Assembly (NCBI RefSeq): GCF_000336555.1 | Contig: NZ_KB375281.1 | Span: 2,236,030 to 2,300,029, forward strand | Source of the DNA: Afipia clevelandensis ATCC 49720 | GTDB taxonomy: Bacteria; Pseudomonadota; Alphaproteobacteria; Rhizobiales; Xanthobacteraceae | DNA: 64,000 bases | Reading direction: 5' to 3' | Shown here: piece by piece, positions 17,303-26,915 of the stretch | How the letters are laid out: each line of letters starts with the position of its first letter | Numbering within the stretch: position 1 is the first letter of the stretch | Program-made: the position numbers and the translations under genes | Notes under the pieces: model-generated | The model's database searches: none | Told to the model about the DNA's origin: nothing | The model's input: only the letters and a program-made list of their open reading frames with translations

Positions 17303-17427
17303 CCCAAAAATCCCTTGTTGGCATTCTAAGGCAAGGCGCGATTGCTTCCGGTCGATCTACCGCATTCGTTATGTATCTCCGCGACGAACAGCCCGCGGCC
17401 GATGGCGTGATTGCCATCTCTTCGTTG

Positions 17428-18111
17428 TCACGCTTTCGCGCCAAACATGTTTTTCCAGGATTCCGTGCCCGGTTTTGCTTCCCACTTTTTCGTCTCGGAC
17501 ATGACGGCCAACCCCTCCTGCACAGCGGGACGAACCTTGATGGCGTCAAACCAGCGCTTGAGATTGGGATAGGTGTCAAGCTCCTGTCCCTGCCATCGAT
17601 AGGGCCGAATCCAGGGAAAGGTCGCAATATCCGCGATCGAGTAGTCGCCGGCGAGATATTCGCGGTCGGCCAGGCGACGATCGATCACGCCATAAAGCCT
17701 CGCGGCCTCCTTCGTGTAGCGCTCGACCGCGTAGGGAATCTGCTCTGGCGCATAGCGCCGGAAATGATGAGCTTGACCCAACATAGGTCCGGCGCCGCCC
17801 ATCTGAAACATCAACCATTGAATGACTTCCATCCGTGCCCGCGCATCGGACGGCAGCAACTTGCCGGTCTTCTCAGCAAAATACAGAAGGATGGCCCCCG
17901 ACTCGAAAACGGACAGCGGCTTCCCGTCCGGGCCATCATGATCGACAATGGCCGGGATCTTGTTGTTCGGACTGATCTTGAGAAACTCGGGGCCGAATTG
18001 ATCACCCTTGGTGATGTCAATCGGCAGAACCCGATAATGCAGGCCGAGTTCGGCCAGCATTATCGTGATTTTGTATCCATTCGGCGTGGTCCAAAAGTAG
18101 AGGTCAATCAT
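17428..18111 (-). CDS. glutathione S-transferase, nu/Ure2p-like (YfcG type)
   Basis: 227 residues. The thioredoxin-like N-terminal domain starts MIDLYFWTTPNGYKITIMLAE; the TTPNG motif marks the YfcG/YghU/Ure2p-like class, which binds GSH or GSSG through Thr/Asn instead of a Tyr or Ser. The conserved IPAIVDH loop and ESGAILLYFAE follow, then the all-helical C-terminal domain from about 90. Such enzymes have disulfide reductase or glutathione-lyase activity, and one acts on glutathione adducts in bacterial beta-aryl-ether breakdown. A glutathione reductase gene is encoded in the same regulon (23.4 kb), supporting a glutathione-dependent step. Confidence 0.9.
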   Translation of the reverse strand: MIDLYFWTTPNGYKITIMLAELGLHYRVLPIDITKGDQFGPEFLKISPNNKIPAIVDHDGPDGKPLSVFESGAILLYFAEKTGKLLPSDARARMEVIQWLMFQMGGAGPMLGQAHHFRRYAPEQIPYAVERYTKEAARLYGVIDRRLADREYLAGDYSIADIATFPWIRPYRWQGQELDTYPNLKRWFDAIKVRPAVQEGLAVMSETKKWEAKPGTESWKNMFGAKA

Positions 18112-18156
18112 ATACCAACGTCCTGCGAAACAGCCGAATGGATAATGTCGTTCGAT

Positions 18157-19794
18157 TTAAGCCTTGGGCTTGTCGAACAGAATGCCTGGATTGAGCACCC
18201 AGTTTGGATCGATCTCGCGCTTGTTGGCTTGCATCATGCGGATGAAGCCCGGATCGATCTCCTTGTCATACCAGGGCCGGAAGCTGCGTCCGACGGCATG
18301 GTGATGCGTGATGGTGGCGCCGAGTTCGAGCAAGGCGTCGGAAGCCACCTTGTTCAGGGCCGCATAGTGCTCAATGTTCTTCTCGTGAGAAGACGGAGCC
18401 ATGATCGAGTAGTACGGCGCCGGTCCATCCGGATAAAGGAACGAGAAGCGACGGCAGACAATGCCTCCACCGCAAATCTTCTTTTCCGCTTCAGCCACCC
18501 GCCGCATGACTTCCGTGTCGAGCGCCTCAAACTTGTCCCACGTATAGGCCGTTTCGAAGGTGAAGCTGACAATGCCCATGGCCGCGCGAACGTGCATGAG
18601 ATAGGGCAGATAGCGGAACTGGTTGCGCCAGCTGCCCTGCGCGCCCGATCGGCTGGTTTCGAGAGCATCGCTGCCCGTTCCGGCCTTTTGCTTCACCGTA
18701 CCGCCGAAATCCCTGCAGATTTCCAGCGAGCGATCCAGCCACGCATCGACCGGATGATCGGCCGATTCATAGCCGATCAGCAGCACCGATTCCGTGCCAT
18801 CGCCAGCTCCATAGAAGAACGCGTCCTTCTCATCGAGATAGCGGCAGTTTGCGGGATAAAGACCGGCCTGGGTGATCTGCCGAACGGCCTTCGCACCCTC
18901 GTAGAAAGTCTTGAACGACACAGAGGCGTTGGCGCGGAACTTCACCCGGCCCTGTAGACGCATCCAGGCTTCGGTGATGATTCCAAGCGTACCTTCTGAT
19001 CCGATGAAGGCGCGATCTGGGCTCGGACCGGCGCCCGAGGCCGGCAGCCGGCGGTTCGTGATCGTGCCGGTCGGCGTGACGACGCGCAGACTCTCCACCA
19101 TGTCGTCGATATGAGTCAGATGCGTCGCATAGTGACCGGAAGAACGGGTCGCGATCCATCCACCGAGTGTTGAGAACTCCCAGGACTGCGGGATGTGGCG
19201 CAATGTGAAGCCGTGCGGCTTCAGCTGCTCCTCGAGCGAAGGACCGAACGTGCCACCCTGGATACGAGCAGCACGCGAGGTCGGATCTACCTCCAGAACG
19301 CGATTGAGATTCTCGAGGTCGATCGTGACCACGCCCTTGTAGCTGCTGTCGTCCGGTGGATTGATGCCGCCCGTGACGCTTGATCCGCCGCCGAAAGGCA
19401 CGGCCGCGTAGCCATTTTCACCGCACCAGTCGAGAACGGCCGCAATGTCTTTCTCGTCGCGAGGATAGGCCACGACATCCGGCGGATTCGGATACTTGCG
19501 CTTGTAGATCATGGCCAGATCGCGGAAGCTCTTGCCATAAGTATGCGAGACGCGATCCCACTTTTCCGTCGTGCAGAAGCTCGCAAGGGACGCCGGTGGC
19601 TTGATCCGCGGAGCGCGCAACTCGATCTCGTCAAGAGTCGGATCCGGCAGAACTGTGAAATCGCTCATTCCGAGACGCTTGGCGACGCGTTCGTGCATCG
19701 ACTTCACTTCAGACTCGGGAATGTCCTGGCCTTCGTAACCCCAACTCCAGAACTTCCTACGCTGCCCTTTTGGCATATTCAGGGGTGCATTCAT
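18157..19794 (-). CDS. FAD-binding oxidase, alkyl-dihydroxyacetonephosphate-synthase-like
   Basis: 545 residues. The first part, MPKGQRRKFWSWGYEGQDIP, is typical of the AGPS branch of the vanillyl-alcohol-oxidase superfamily. The FAD pyrophosphate loop is AVPFGGGSSVTGG (near 131) and the family active-site run THHHAVGRSF lies near 497. True AGPS makes ether lipids from acyl-DHAP; bacteria without ether lipids keep such enzymes for FAD-dependent oxidation, and chemistry on an ether carbon is conceivable. It is the first gene of the run GST-VOC-glcDEF, with a perfect FadR-type operator 110 nt upstream. The substrate is not known. Confidence 0.85.
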   Translation of the reverse strand: MNAPLNMPKGQRRKFWSWGYEGQDIPESEVKSMHERVAKRLGMSDFTVLPDPTLDEIELRAPRIKPPASLASFCTTEKWDRVSHTYGKSFRDLAMIYKRKYPNPPDVVAYPRDEKDIAAVLDWCGENGYAAVPFGGGSSVTGGINPPDDSSYKGVVTIDLENLNRVLEVDPTSRAARIQGGTFGPSLEEQLKPHGFTLRHIPQSWEFSTLGGWIATRSSGHYATHLTHIDDMVESLRVVTPTGTITNRRLPASGAGPSPDRAFIGSEGTLGIITEAWMRLQGRVKFRANASVSFKTFYEGAKAVRQITQAGLYPANCRYLDEKDAFFYGAGDGTESVLLIGYESADHPVDAWLDRSLEICRDFGGTVKQKAGTGSDALETSRSGAQGSWRNQFRYLPYLMHVRAAMGIVSFTFETAYTWDKFEALDTEVMRRVAEAEKKICGGGIVCRRFSFLYPDGPAPYYSIMAPSSHEKNIEHYAALNKVASDALLELGATITHHHAVGRSFRPWYDKEIDPGFIRMMQANKREIDPNWVLNPGILFDKPKA

Positions 19795-19903
19795 TGCTTC
19801 GCTCCTTGTCCTCGCTTGTGTTGAACCAGAAAGTCAGTCCGACCCGATTCGTACGGCCCGATAATCGGGAGGGAAATCTTTGGTCGACTACTGGCCAATC
19901 CAG

Positions 19904-19918
19904 ATTGGTAATACCAAT
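19904..19918. promoter_or_regulatory. FadR-type operator upstream of the AGPS-like oxidase operon
   Basis: ATTGGTAATACCAAT is a perfect palindrome around a 3-nt centre and fits the FadR-subfamily consensus TNGTNNNACNA. Read toward the oxidase gene it continues with CTGGATTGG, matching the extended arm of the other copies. The 320-bp gap 19795-20114 that contains it holds no convincing gene; a 69-codon plus-strand frame there looks accidental. Confidence 0.8.
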
Positions 19919-20114
19919 TAATGCCCGGCGAGTTTACTTGTCAAGCGTATCTTCAATCGCCGATCGACAATTTCTTCGCTGCCGCAGGCCTTCTTGCGAG
20001 ACCATGGCCCCATCAAGCGGGCGTGGCAGAGCAAACCCGCCGGCGTCCGCGCAACGAAGCTCTGGAATTTCAACTGGCGGGAGAAAGCCGCGAAGCCGCG
20101 ATGATCTTCGTGGC

Positions 20115-21563
20115 TCAGCTATTCATTTGAGTAACGAACTTGGTGTTCAGATAGGCCTCCATGGCTTCCGTCCCGCCTTCGGAGCCGTATCCGGAGTCCT
20201 TGATGCCACCGAACGGGGTTTCAGGCAGCGCAAGACCATGATGGTTTATCGACATCATTCCGCTTTCGACGCCTGTGCTGACGGCGCCAATGACAGAGGC
20301 CGATTTGGTATAGGCATAAGCAGCCAGGCCAAAAGGAAGACGATTCGCTTCCACAATGGCTTCATCGAGTTCTGAGAAGACGCTGACGGGTGCAACCGGA
20401 CCAAACGGCTCTTCATTCATGATGCGCGCGTTCAGCGGGACGTCCGTGAGCACGGTCGGTTCAAAGAAGAATCCCTCGTTTCCTATCCGCTTGCCACCGG
20501 CCCTGATGCGGCCGCCGCACGATGTGGCGTCGGCGATCAGCGCCTCCATTGCCTCGATACGGCGATGATTGGCCAACGGACCCATCTGACTCGCGGCGTC
20601 GAGACCGTTGCCAACCACCAGATTCTTTGCAGCCGATGTGAAGTGGTCGACAAATTCCTCGTAGACACTCTTGTGCACGATAAAACGCGTAGGCGAGACG
20701 CAAACCTGACCCGCGTTCCTGAACTTCGCCGCGGACAACAGTTTGGCGGACTGCGCAACGTCAGCATCACCGAACACCAGCGCCGGCGCATGCCCTCCCA
20801 GTTCCATCGTCACGCGCTTCATATGGGATCCCGCCAGAGCGGCGAGTTGCTTGCCGACTTGGGTCGAGCCTGTGAATGAAATCTTGCGAATGACGGGGTG
20901 AGCGATCAGATACGAAGACACTTCGGCTGGCACGCCGAAGACGAGGGTGAGCACGCCGGGCGGCAGACCAGCATCGGCATAGGCCTGAACCAGAGCGGCA
21001 CAGCTGGCCGGCGTTTCCTCAGGTCCCTTGAGAATCACGGAGCAGCCGGCGGCGATCGCAGCCGAGATTTTGCGAACAGCCTGATTGATCGGGAAATTCC
21101 ACGGCGTGAACGCCGCCACCGGACCGACCGGCTCCTTGATCACGACTTGCTGCACTGCTCCGGAACGCGAAGGAATGGCGCGGCCGTAGGATCGGCGAGC
21201 TTCCTCGGCAAACCAGTCGATGATGTCCGCACCCAGCAGCACCTCCAGCTTCGCTTCCGCCAGGGGCTTTCCCTGCTCGAGGGTGAGAATGCGAGCGATT
21301 TCGCCGGCCCGCTCCCGCAATTTTTCGGCAGCCGACCGCATCAGCTTGTAGCGGTCGAACGCGGACGTCTTGCGCCATATGCCGAAGCCGCGCGATGCGG
21401 ACTCCAGCGCGCGGTCAAGGTCGTCGACGGAAGCGTGTGGAACGCGCCCAATCGCAAGCCCGGTTGCCGGATTCAGCACGGCGCCCGACTTGCCGTGCGA
21501 TCCCTCGCACCAGGTCGCGTCGATGAACATTTTGATATCCGGATAGGCCTGTTCCTGATTCAT
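20115..21563 (-). CDS. NAD(P)-dependent aldehyde dehydrogenase, succinate-semialdehyde-dehydrogenase-like
   Basis: 482 residues from the ATG at 21563 (a TTG at 21575 is also open). The cofactor region has FTPWNFPINQAVRKI near 149 and the catalytic Glu motif MELGGHAPALVF near 250. The catalytic Cys lies in RNAGQVCVSPTRF near 284. It is closest in wording to GabD/SsaD-type enzymes, but the group is broad and other aldehydes are likely substrates here. The gene follows the acyl-CoA ligase by 43 nt in a two-gene operon. In pathway terms it would oxidise the aldehyde made by the GMC alcohol oxidoreductase (32.3 kb) to the acid that the ligase activates. Confidence 0.9.
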   Translation of the reverse strand: MNQEQAYPDIKMFIDATWCEGSHGKSGAVLNPATGLAIGRVPHASVDDLDRALESASRGFGIWRKTSAFDRYKLMRSAAEKLRERAGEIARILTLEQGKPLAEAKLEVLLGADIIDWFAEEARRSYGRAIPSRSGAVQQVVIKEPVGPVAAFTPWNFPINQAVRKISAAIAAGCSVILKGPEETPASCAALVQAYADAGLPPGVLTLVFGVPAEVSSYLIAHPVIRKISFTGSTQVGKQLAALAGSHMKRVTMELGGHAPALVFGDADVAQSAKLLSAAKFRNAGQVCVSPTRFIVHKSVYEEFVDHFTSAAKNLVVGNGLDAASQMGPLANHRRIEAMEALIADATSCGGRIRAGGKRIGNEGFFFEPTVLTDVPLNARIMNEEPFGPVAPVSVFSELDEAIVEANRLPFGLAAYAYTKSASVIGAVSTGVESGMMSINHHGLALPETPFGGIKDSGYGSEGGTEAMEAYLNTKFVTQMNS

Positions 21564-21606
21564 GGCGATGTCCAACGGCGCTTGATGAGAATTGGGTCTG
21601 GAAGGA

Positions 21607-23148
21607 CTAGACGGCTAGGCCAGCTGTTTCGGCATATTTCTTCAAGTCATGCTTCCGGATCTTGCCGTTTGGCGCGACCGGAAGTTGCGGCATCACGATG
21701 ATCTGCTGAGGCTTCTTGTATCGCGCAAGCTGTTCCTCGATAAGCGTGAACAGGTCGTCGGTTTCTATGCAGCTTCCAGGAACAGGCTCAACAAAGGCGA
21801 TGATCTCCTCGTTGCCTTCAACCGACCGCCCGACGACCGCAGAGTTGAGAACCGTCGGATGCGTATTAAGCACCGCCTCGATCTCGGGCGGATAAACGTT
21901 GAACCCGGAACGGATGATCAATTCTTTCGATCGCCCCTGCATAATCATTTCGCCGCGCGCGTTGCGGCTGACGATGTCTCCGGTCTTCAAGTAACCGTGC
22001 TCATCGATAGCATCCGCGGTCAGTTCCGGCTGACCGTAGTAGCCAAGCATCACATTCGGCCCTCGCACGAGAAGCTCGCCAGGCAAGCCGTCCTCGACCT
22101 CGTTGCCGTCCGCTCCGACAATCTTGATCTCGACTCCGGAAATGGGCGGCCCGATATTGATTTCGTCGCTTCCCTTTGCATATTGGGTCCGGCTGATCGT
22201 GGGTGACGTCTCCGTGAGACCGTAACCGTTGTGAAGAACGACCCCAAACACGCGTTCGACGTTTTGGCGCAACGAAAGGTCGAGCGGAGCCGTGCCGGTA
22301 TAAACATATCGAAGCGTGTTCGGTGTGAGCCGAAGCCCGGCCTGGTCAACGTGAGCGACAATACGCGCCAGCAACGCGGGAACGGCGGTAAATATCGTGA
22401 GCGTCTTGCTCAAGATGGCTTCGATAGCCTGCGTGAGCGAGAATCTCGGCATGATCTTCAGATGCGCGCCTGCGAACAGCATGCCCTGCATGAGCGTCAG
22501 TCCATACGAATGGGAAATCGGCATCACGCACAGCGAGACATCGTCCGGATGAATTGTATCGGTCCTTTTCCCCCGGCAAGCGACAAACGCCAGACTACGA
22601 TGACTGAGCATCACCCCCTTTGGGCGGCCGGTTGTGCCCGTCGTGTAAATAACAACGGCGACCTGCCGGGAGGGATCCTGGTGCGTCCGCTCCGCAACCG
22701 AGTCCGCATCGAGCTCTCCGACTTTCACCTTCCCTATGCCGGTGAACGACTCGATGTCCGCATTCCGGCGACAAGCATGAGCATCAGCATCGGATGAAAC
22801 GGCATGGGTATAGAACACACGCCGTGGCCGACAGTCACGCTCTATCAAATTCAGCTCGTTCTGGCTGAGACGTGCATTGGTGATGACCGCCCAGGCGTCG
22901 AGCCGGCTCGACGCATAAAGCAAGACGATTGCAGCAATCGAATTTTCACACACGATCATGACCCGATCGCCCGGACGAACACCGAGCCGGCTCATTTCAA
23001 GGGCGACCAGTTCAACGACGTCTATCAAGCGGCGATAAGACCAATCGACACCGCGCTCGTCGGTAAACGCAATCCGAGAGGCGTCCCCCTTGGCGCCCTC
23101 ATCGAGTATCCCGTGAATGCGGGCGGGCAAATTCGATATCAGATCCAT
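21607..23148 (-). CDS. acyl-CoA synthetase (AMP-forming), ANL superfamily
   Basis: 513 residues from the ATG at 23148; a longer frame upstream runs through the operator and is not used. The AMP-binding P-loop is IYTTGTTGRPKGVMLSH (near 160). The A5 motif NGYGLTETSP and the hinge/A8 region YLKTGDIV and KELIIRSGFNVYP are intact, and the C-terminal catalytic Lys lies in PNGKIRKHDL. It joins an acid to CoA. The aldehyde dehydrogenase follows in the same transcript and the operator at 23247 precedes it. PEG-degrading Sphingopyxis uses a comparable dehydrogenase plus CoA-synthetase pair, which guides the pathway guess. Confidence 0.9.
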   Translation of the reverse strand: MDLISNLPARIHGILDEGAKGDASRIAFTDERGVDWSYRRLIDVVELVALEMSRLGVRPGDRVMIVCENSIAAIVLLYASSRLDAWAVITNARLSQNELNLIERDCRPRRVFYTHAVSSDADAHACRRNADIESFTGIGKVKVGELDADSVAERTHQDPSRQVAVVIYTTGTTGRPKGVMLSHRSLAFVACRGKRTDTIHPDDVSLCVMPISHSYGLTLMQGMLFAGAHLKIMPRFSLTQAIEAILSKTLTIFTAVPALLARIVAHVDQAGLRLTPNTLRYVYTGTAPLDLSLRQNVERVFGVVLHNGYGLTETSPTISRTQYAKGSDEINIGPPISGVEIKIVGADGNEVEDGLPGELLVRGPNVMLGYYGQPELTADAIDEHGYLKTGDIVSRNARGEMIMQGRSKELIIRSGFNVYPPEIEAVLNTHPTVLNSAVVGRSVEGNEEIIAFVEPVPGSCIETDDLFTLIEEQLARYKKPQQIIVMPQLPVAPNGKIRKHDLKKYAETAGLAV

Positions 23149-23246
23149 ATTGTCAGCCTGTTTCTTGGCCGCTGCTAAGTCAGAGCCGCATCCGCATCGC
23201 GTCATCGCTACGCGGACACGGCTGCGGCTCAAGTCTGCAGCTCCAT

Positions 23247-23267
23247 ATTGGTACTACCAATTTGGTC
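23247..23267. promoter_or_regulatory. FadR-type operator upstream of the acyl-CoA ligase operon
   Basis: ATTGGTACTACCAAT is a perfect inverted repeat (7-nt arms around the centre C, odd palindrome) about 100 nt upstream of the ligase start, followed by TTGGTC. TGGT-ACT-ACCA is an exact match to the FadR-subfamily consensus and to the copies at 19904 and 30520. Confidence 0.85.
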
Positions 23268-23360
23268 TTCTCGATCGCGCGATGTCAAGCGGTATTTCTT
23301 GGACCGCGTCTGTCCGCCGGTCCGTCTCCCCGGCGTCCTAGAGGCAAGAGCTCTCGGCGG

Positions 23361-24746
23361 CTATTCCGCCGCCTCCCGAACGTAACGGTGGGTCGGCGTT
23401 CGCATCGTCACCAGTTCCTCGGCAGAGGTGGGATGCAGCGCCATCGTGGCATCAAAGTCGGCCTTGGTTGCTTTCATCTTGATCGCGATGGCGACAGCCT
23501 GAACGATCTCGGCAGCTTCCGGACCAACGATGTGGCAGCCGAGGACACGGTCGGATGTTTGGTCGACGATCAATTTCATCAGAACGCGGCCTTGGCTGCC
23601 TGACAGCGTGGCCTTGATCGGCCTGAAATCGGCCTTGTAAATATCCACATGCGTGAACTGCGCCCTCGCCTCGGCTTCAGTCAGCCCGATCGTTCCGACC
23701 TGAGGCTGCGAGAACACCGCCGTTGATATCTCGGTATAGTCAACGCGCACAGGCCGCTTGCCAAACACAGTATCGGCGAAGGCATGTCCTTCGCGAATTG
23801 CGACCGGCGTCAGATTGACCCGGTGGGTGACGTCGCCCACCGCATAAATGTGCGGCACGCTGGTTTGCGAAAAACCGTCGACGGCGATGCCGCCGTTGGC
23901 CGGATTGAGCGCCACGCCCGCCTTTTCAAGCCTAAGGCCCTTGACGTTGGGATGACGGCCAATGGCAAACAGCACCTGGTCAGCGGCGATCGTTCTTTCC
24001 CCGGACAGATGCGCGGTAAAGCCCTCGCCGCGCTTCTCGACCTTGTTCACCGTGCAGCCCGTGAGAACGGAAATGCCCGCCGCTTCGATCTCTCCGCGGA
24101 CATGCGCGCGAACATCCTCATCGAATCCCCGCAGGATGTTATCGCCGCGATAGACGAGCGTCACGTCGGCGCCGAGACCTGCGAAGATGCTGGCGCACTC
24201 CAACGCGATATAGCCACCGCCCTGGATTACGATGCGCTTCGGGAATGCAGGCAAGTGGAAAATATCATCCGACGAGATGACATGCTCGATGCCGGGAATC
24301 GCCGCGCCGTGATTGGGCGCGCTTCCGGTGGCGATCAGAATGTATTTCGCGCGCACCGTTTCGCCGGTGGACAGCCGAAGCGTGTGCGCATCCTCGAACA
24401 CCGCACGTGCCTTAACGACACTCGCACCGGCCTTCGCGGCATTGCCGGTGTAGGCCGCTTCGAGCCGGGCAATTTCTCTGTCCTTGTTGGCGACCAGCGT
24501 CGGCCAGTCGAATGTCGCGGATGGAATGTTCCACCCGAAACCCGCGGCGTCTTTGATTTCCTCGTGGACGTGCGAAGCATAGGCAAACAGTTTTTTCGGC
24601 ACGCAACCGCGAATCACGCAAGTGCCGCCCATGCGATACTCTTCGGCAAGCATGACCTTGGCGCCATGATTGGCTGCGATCCGCGCGGCGCGAACGCCGC
24701 CCGAACCGCCGCCGATGACAAACAGATCGACGACGTAGTCAGTCAT
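23361..24746 (-). CDS. gor: glutathione-disulfide reductase
   Basis: 461 residues from the ATG at 24746 (MTDYVVDLFVIGGGSGGVRA). It has the FAD motif GGGSGGVRAARIA, the redox disulfide GGTCVIRGCVPKK, the NADPH motif IVIQGGGYIALECASIFAGLG, and the C-terminal LHPTSAEELVTM with the catalytic His of the partner subunit. It reduces GSSG with NADPH. Its location inside this catabolic regulon, with its own copy of the shared operator (24865-24885), together with the GST in the adjoining operon, argues that the pathway consumes glutathione. Many genomes carry another gor elsewhere; that cannot be checked here. Confidence 0.93.
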   Translation of the reverse strand: MTDYVVDLFVIGGGSGGVRAARIAANHGAKVMLAEEYRMGGTCVIRGCVPKKLFAYASHVHEEIKDAAGFGWNIPSATFDWPTLVANKDREIARLEAAYTGNAAKAGASVVKARAVFEDAHTLRLSTGETVRAKYILIATGSAPNHGAAIPGIEHVISSDDIFHLPAFPKRIVIQGGGYIALECASIFAGLGADVTLVYRGDNILRGFDEDVRAHVRGEIEAAGISVLTGCTVNKVEKRGEGFTAHLSGERTIAADQVLFAIGRHPNVKGLRLEKAGVALNPANGGIAVDGFSQTSVPHIYAVGDVTHRVNLTPVAIREGHAFADTVFGKRPVRVDYTEISTAVFSQPQVGTIGLTEAEARAQFTHVDIYKADFRPIKATLSGSQGRVLMKLIVDQTSDRVLGCHIVGPEAAEIVQAVAIAIKMKATKADFDATMALHPTSAEELVTMRTPTHRYVREAAE

Positions 24747-24864
24747 GGCGGTTTGGGGCTTGCTGGTTTGCCCGATGGGCTCCAAAGATTTCAAATTTAT
24801 CAACCTGATAGCAAGGAACTATACGCGGACGGGCATTTTTTCTGGATCCCGGCAGTTTAGGTCC

Positions 24865-24885
24865 TACCAATCCGGTATACCAATC
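24865..24885. promoter_or_regulatory. variant FadR-type operator between gor and the GntR gene
   Basis: TACCAATCC at 24865 and TACCAATC at 24878 form a direct pair with CGGTATACC between them. Read toward gor this gives ATTGGTATACCGGATTGG, like the other copies but with the half-site spacing shortened by one base. It lies about 120 nt upstream of gor and 170 nt upstream of the regulator gene, so it may serve both. Confidence 0.6.
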
Positions 24886-25052
24886 TTACATGCCCGGTGA
24901 AGAGGAATCAAGCGACCGCCGTGCGGGGCCGCAATTTGGTTTGTGGATTCGGGGCGCCCGATCCGGGCCCGGCGCGCAAAGCACCTGTCATGTCATCGCC
25001 ACTCGAAATAGAGTGAATATCACTTAGATTCGTGACTATTGGAGGGGCCGGC

Positions 25053-25838
25053 ATGAAAAGGCTTGACGTACCAGTCCCCTCCCGGGCGCAGAAAGAGCAG
25101 ACGCAGATGACCGAGCGAAACCGAACCGACAAGCCTGAGGCTCCCTCGAACGCCATTGGAAAAATCCTTTCGTTTATCCGTGAGCGCCGCTATCAACCCT
25201 CCGAGCGCCTGCCGTCCGAACGAGACTTCGCGGAGAAATTCGAAACAAGCCGGGGCGCCGTCCGTGAGGCGCTGGCCGCTCTGGAGGTCATGCGCGTCAT
25301 CGAGAGACGGCCCAACTCGGGCATCTATTTGCGAAACTCGGATGAAAGCAGCATCGAAGCTCTGGTCCTTCACGCCGAGTCCGGCCTTCCATTCCAGGCC
25401 AACGAGATCGCCGATGTCTTCGAGGTACGGCGTATGCTCGAAGTACAGGCCGCTCGGCTGGCCTGCACCCGCAGGACGCCTGACAATATCCGCGATCTGC
25501 GCGCGATTTTAACCGCCACCGAGAAGCGTCTTGCGAAGAAGCAGACGATCGAGCTGGAAGACGAGGCATTTCACCTAGCGATCTTCGCTGCCACCAAGAA
25601 TGATATCCTGCTTCGCGTTGTAAAATCATTCTACGAACTGTCCCGGCAGCGCCGCCGCGTTTATTTTTCCGATCACAACCGCGGTCGCCGCTCTTATGAG
25701 GATCATTGCGAAATCCTTGAGGCCATCGAGGGACGGCGCGTCGGCCAGGCCGAACAGAAAATGAATGAGCACCTGTCTCAAACAATCGAAACCTGGCAGA
25801 CGCTGCTGGGAGAGCCGAAGATACCTGTAAGACGATAG
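25053..25838 (+). CDS. GntR-family regulator, FadR subfamily (candidate master regulator of the cluster)
   Basis: 261 residues from the ATG at 25053 (GGAGG 7 nt upstream; a GTG at 25032 is in frame). The winged HTH covers about 28-88 with RLPSERDFAEKFETSRGAVREAL and VIERRPNSGIYLR. The FCD ligand domain follows (VFEVRRMLEVQAARLA, then DEAFHLAIFAATKND and EDHCEILEAIEGR), with Asp and three His residues in the usual metal/effector positions. FadR-type proteins bind TGGTNNNACCA-like sites, exactly the element repeated upstream of six transcription units here. It is therefore the likely repressor, released by a pathway acid. Confidence 0.9.
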   Translation: MKRLDVPVPSRAQKEQTQMTERNRTDKPEAPSNAIGKILSFIRERRYQPSERLPSERDFAEKFETSRGAVREALAALEVMRVIERRPNSGIYLRNSDESSIEALVLHAESGLPFQANEIADVFEVRRMLEVQAARLACTRRTPDNIRDLRAILTATEKRLAKKQTIELEDEAFHLAIFAATKNDILLRVVKSFYELSRQRRRVYFSDHNRGRRSYEDHCEILEAIEGRRVGQAEQKMNEHLSQTIETWQTLLGEPKIPVRR

Positions 25839-25928
25839 GCTTTCTCCGCAAGCCCGCGCCGCTCAAGCGGCCCACGCCGGTTCGGGGCGCCAGCGCGCAC
25901 CGAACCATGCTCTGCAGACAGATGCCGC

Positions 25929-26915
25929 CTACCCCTTCAGCGCGCCTGCCGTAAGTCCCGCGACGAAATAGCGGTAGCAGAACGTAAAGATTACAAAGAG
26001 CGGCAACGCAATGAGGGACGCACCGGCGAGGATTTCGCCCCAACGCAAATCCTGCGCTCCGAGCATCGACGCAAGGGCGACTGGAAGCGTCTTGTTTTGG
26101 TCGCTCATGATGAGGATGAGAGCGAAGACATAGTCGGCCCAGGACAGCAGGAACGAAAAGATTCCGACCGTGATCAGACCCGGCGCGGAAAGCGGCAGGA
26201 CAACCTTGATGAATGCGCTGAATTGCGAACAGCCATCCACCATTGCGGCTTCTTCCAGGTCAAATGGCATCGACTTGAAGAAACCCCACAAAAGCCAAAC
26301 GCCCAACGGAAGCGAGATTGCGAGATGAGCGACCAGCAAGCCCCACAGGCTGTCGGAAAGACCCGCCATGCGGAACAACGCTGACATCGGAATCGCGAGC
26401 ATCAATGGCGGGAACATGTAGGCGAACAACATCGAGGCGACCAATGTTGTTTTGCCGCGAAACCTCAACCGCGTCGCGCCATAGGCGATAAACGCCGAAA
26501 GCGTCGTGGAGACGATAATCGTCGCCATCGCCATCAGGGTGCTGTTGAGAAAATTGGCCGTATAGTTCGTGAGTTCCAGCAGCGACCTGTACGACGACAG
26601 ATCCGGCGGCCAGAACACCAGCGATGTGTCGAGAAACAACCGTTGCGGTGCCCGGAGACTGGATATGATCATCCAGTAAATCGGGAAAAACGAATAGACG
26701 CAGATTAAAATGACAGCTGAGTAGAGTGCGATGGGGCCGGCAAGTTTCTTGATCGGCTCGCTCGCCCAGCCGAACGATTTCTGCCCGGATACAGGCGATG
26801 ATATCTCCGTCGGCAAAGGCTCAGACCTGGATGAATGGCGAAGGAATGGCTTCTGCCGCGGATCGGAAACAGCCGCAACGACGGAAGGATGTGAATATTT
26901 CTGCGTCACTGTCAT
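25929..26915 (-). CDS. ABC sugar-type importer permease (MalG/CUT1-like)
   Basis: 328 residues with six predicted membrane segments after a roughly 55-residue cytosolic leader. The EAA loop is LEEAAMVDGCSQFSAFIKVVLPLSAPG (motif EAA...G...I.LP) near 236-262. It is the second permease of a CUT1 carbohydrate importer. The ATG overlaps the upstream permease stop by 4 nt. The importer set is ATPase, binding protein, two permeases in one minus-strand operon starting at 30293. CUT1 systems import sugars, polyols and glycerol phosphates; in this cluster a polyol or glycol-type compound is likely. Confidence 0.9.
   Translation of the reverse strand: MTVTQKYSHPSVVAAVSDPRQKPFLRHSSRSEPLPTEISSPVSGQKSFGWASEPIKKLAGPIALYSAVILICVYSFFPIYWMIISSLRAPQRLFLDTSLVFWPPDLSSYRSLLELTNYTANFLNSTLMAMATIIVSTTLSAFIAYGATRLRFRGKTTLVASMLFAYMFPPLMLAIPMSALFRMAGLSDSLWGLLVAHLAISLPLGVWLLWGFFKSMPFDLEEAAMVDGCSQFSAFIKVVLPLSAPGLITVGIFSFLLSWADYVFALILIMSDQNKTLPVALASMLGAQDLRWGEILAGASLIALPLFVIFTFCYRYFVAGLTAGALKG

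Noticed and set aside
17293-18957. Long plus-strand open frame of 554 codons across the GST and AGPS-like genes
   Set aside because: It is antisense to two well-supported genes, has no ribosome site and no recognisable motif; high GC produces such shadow frames.
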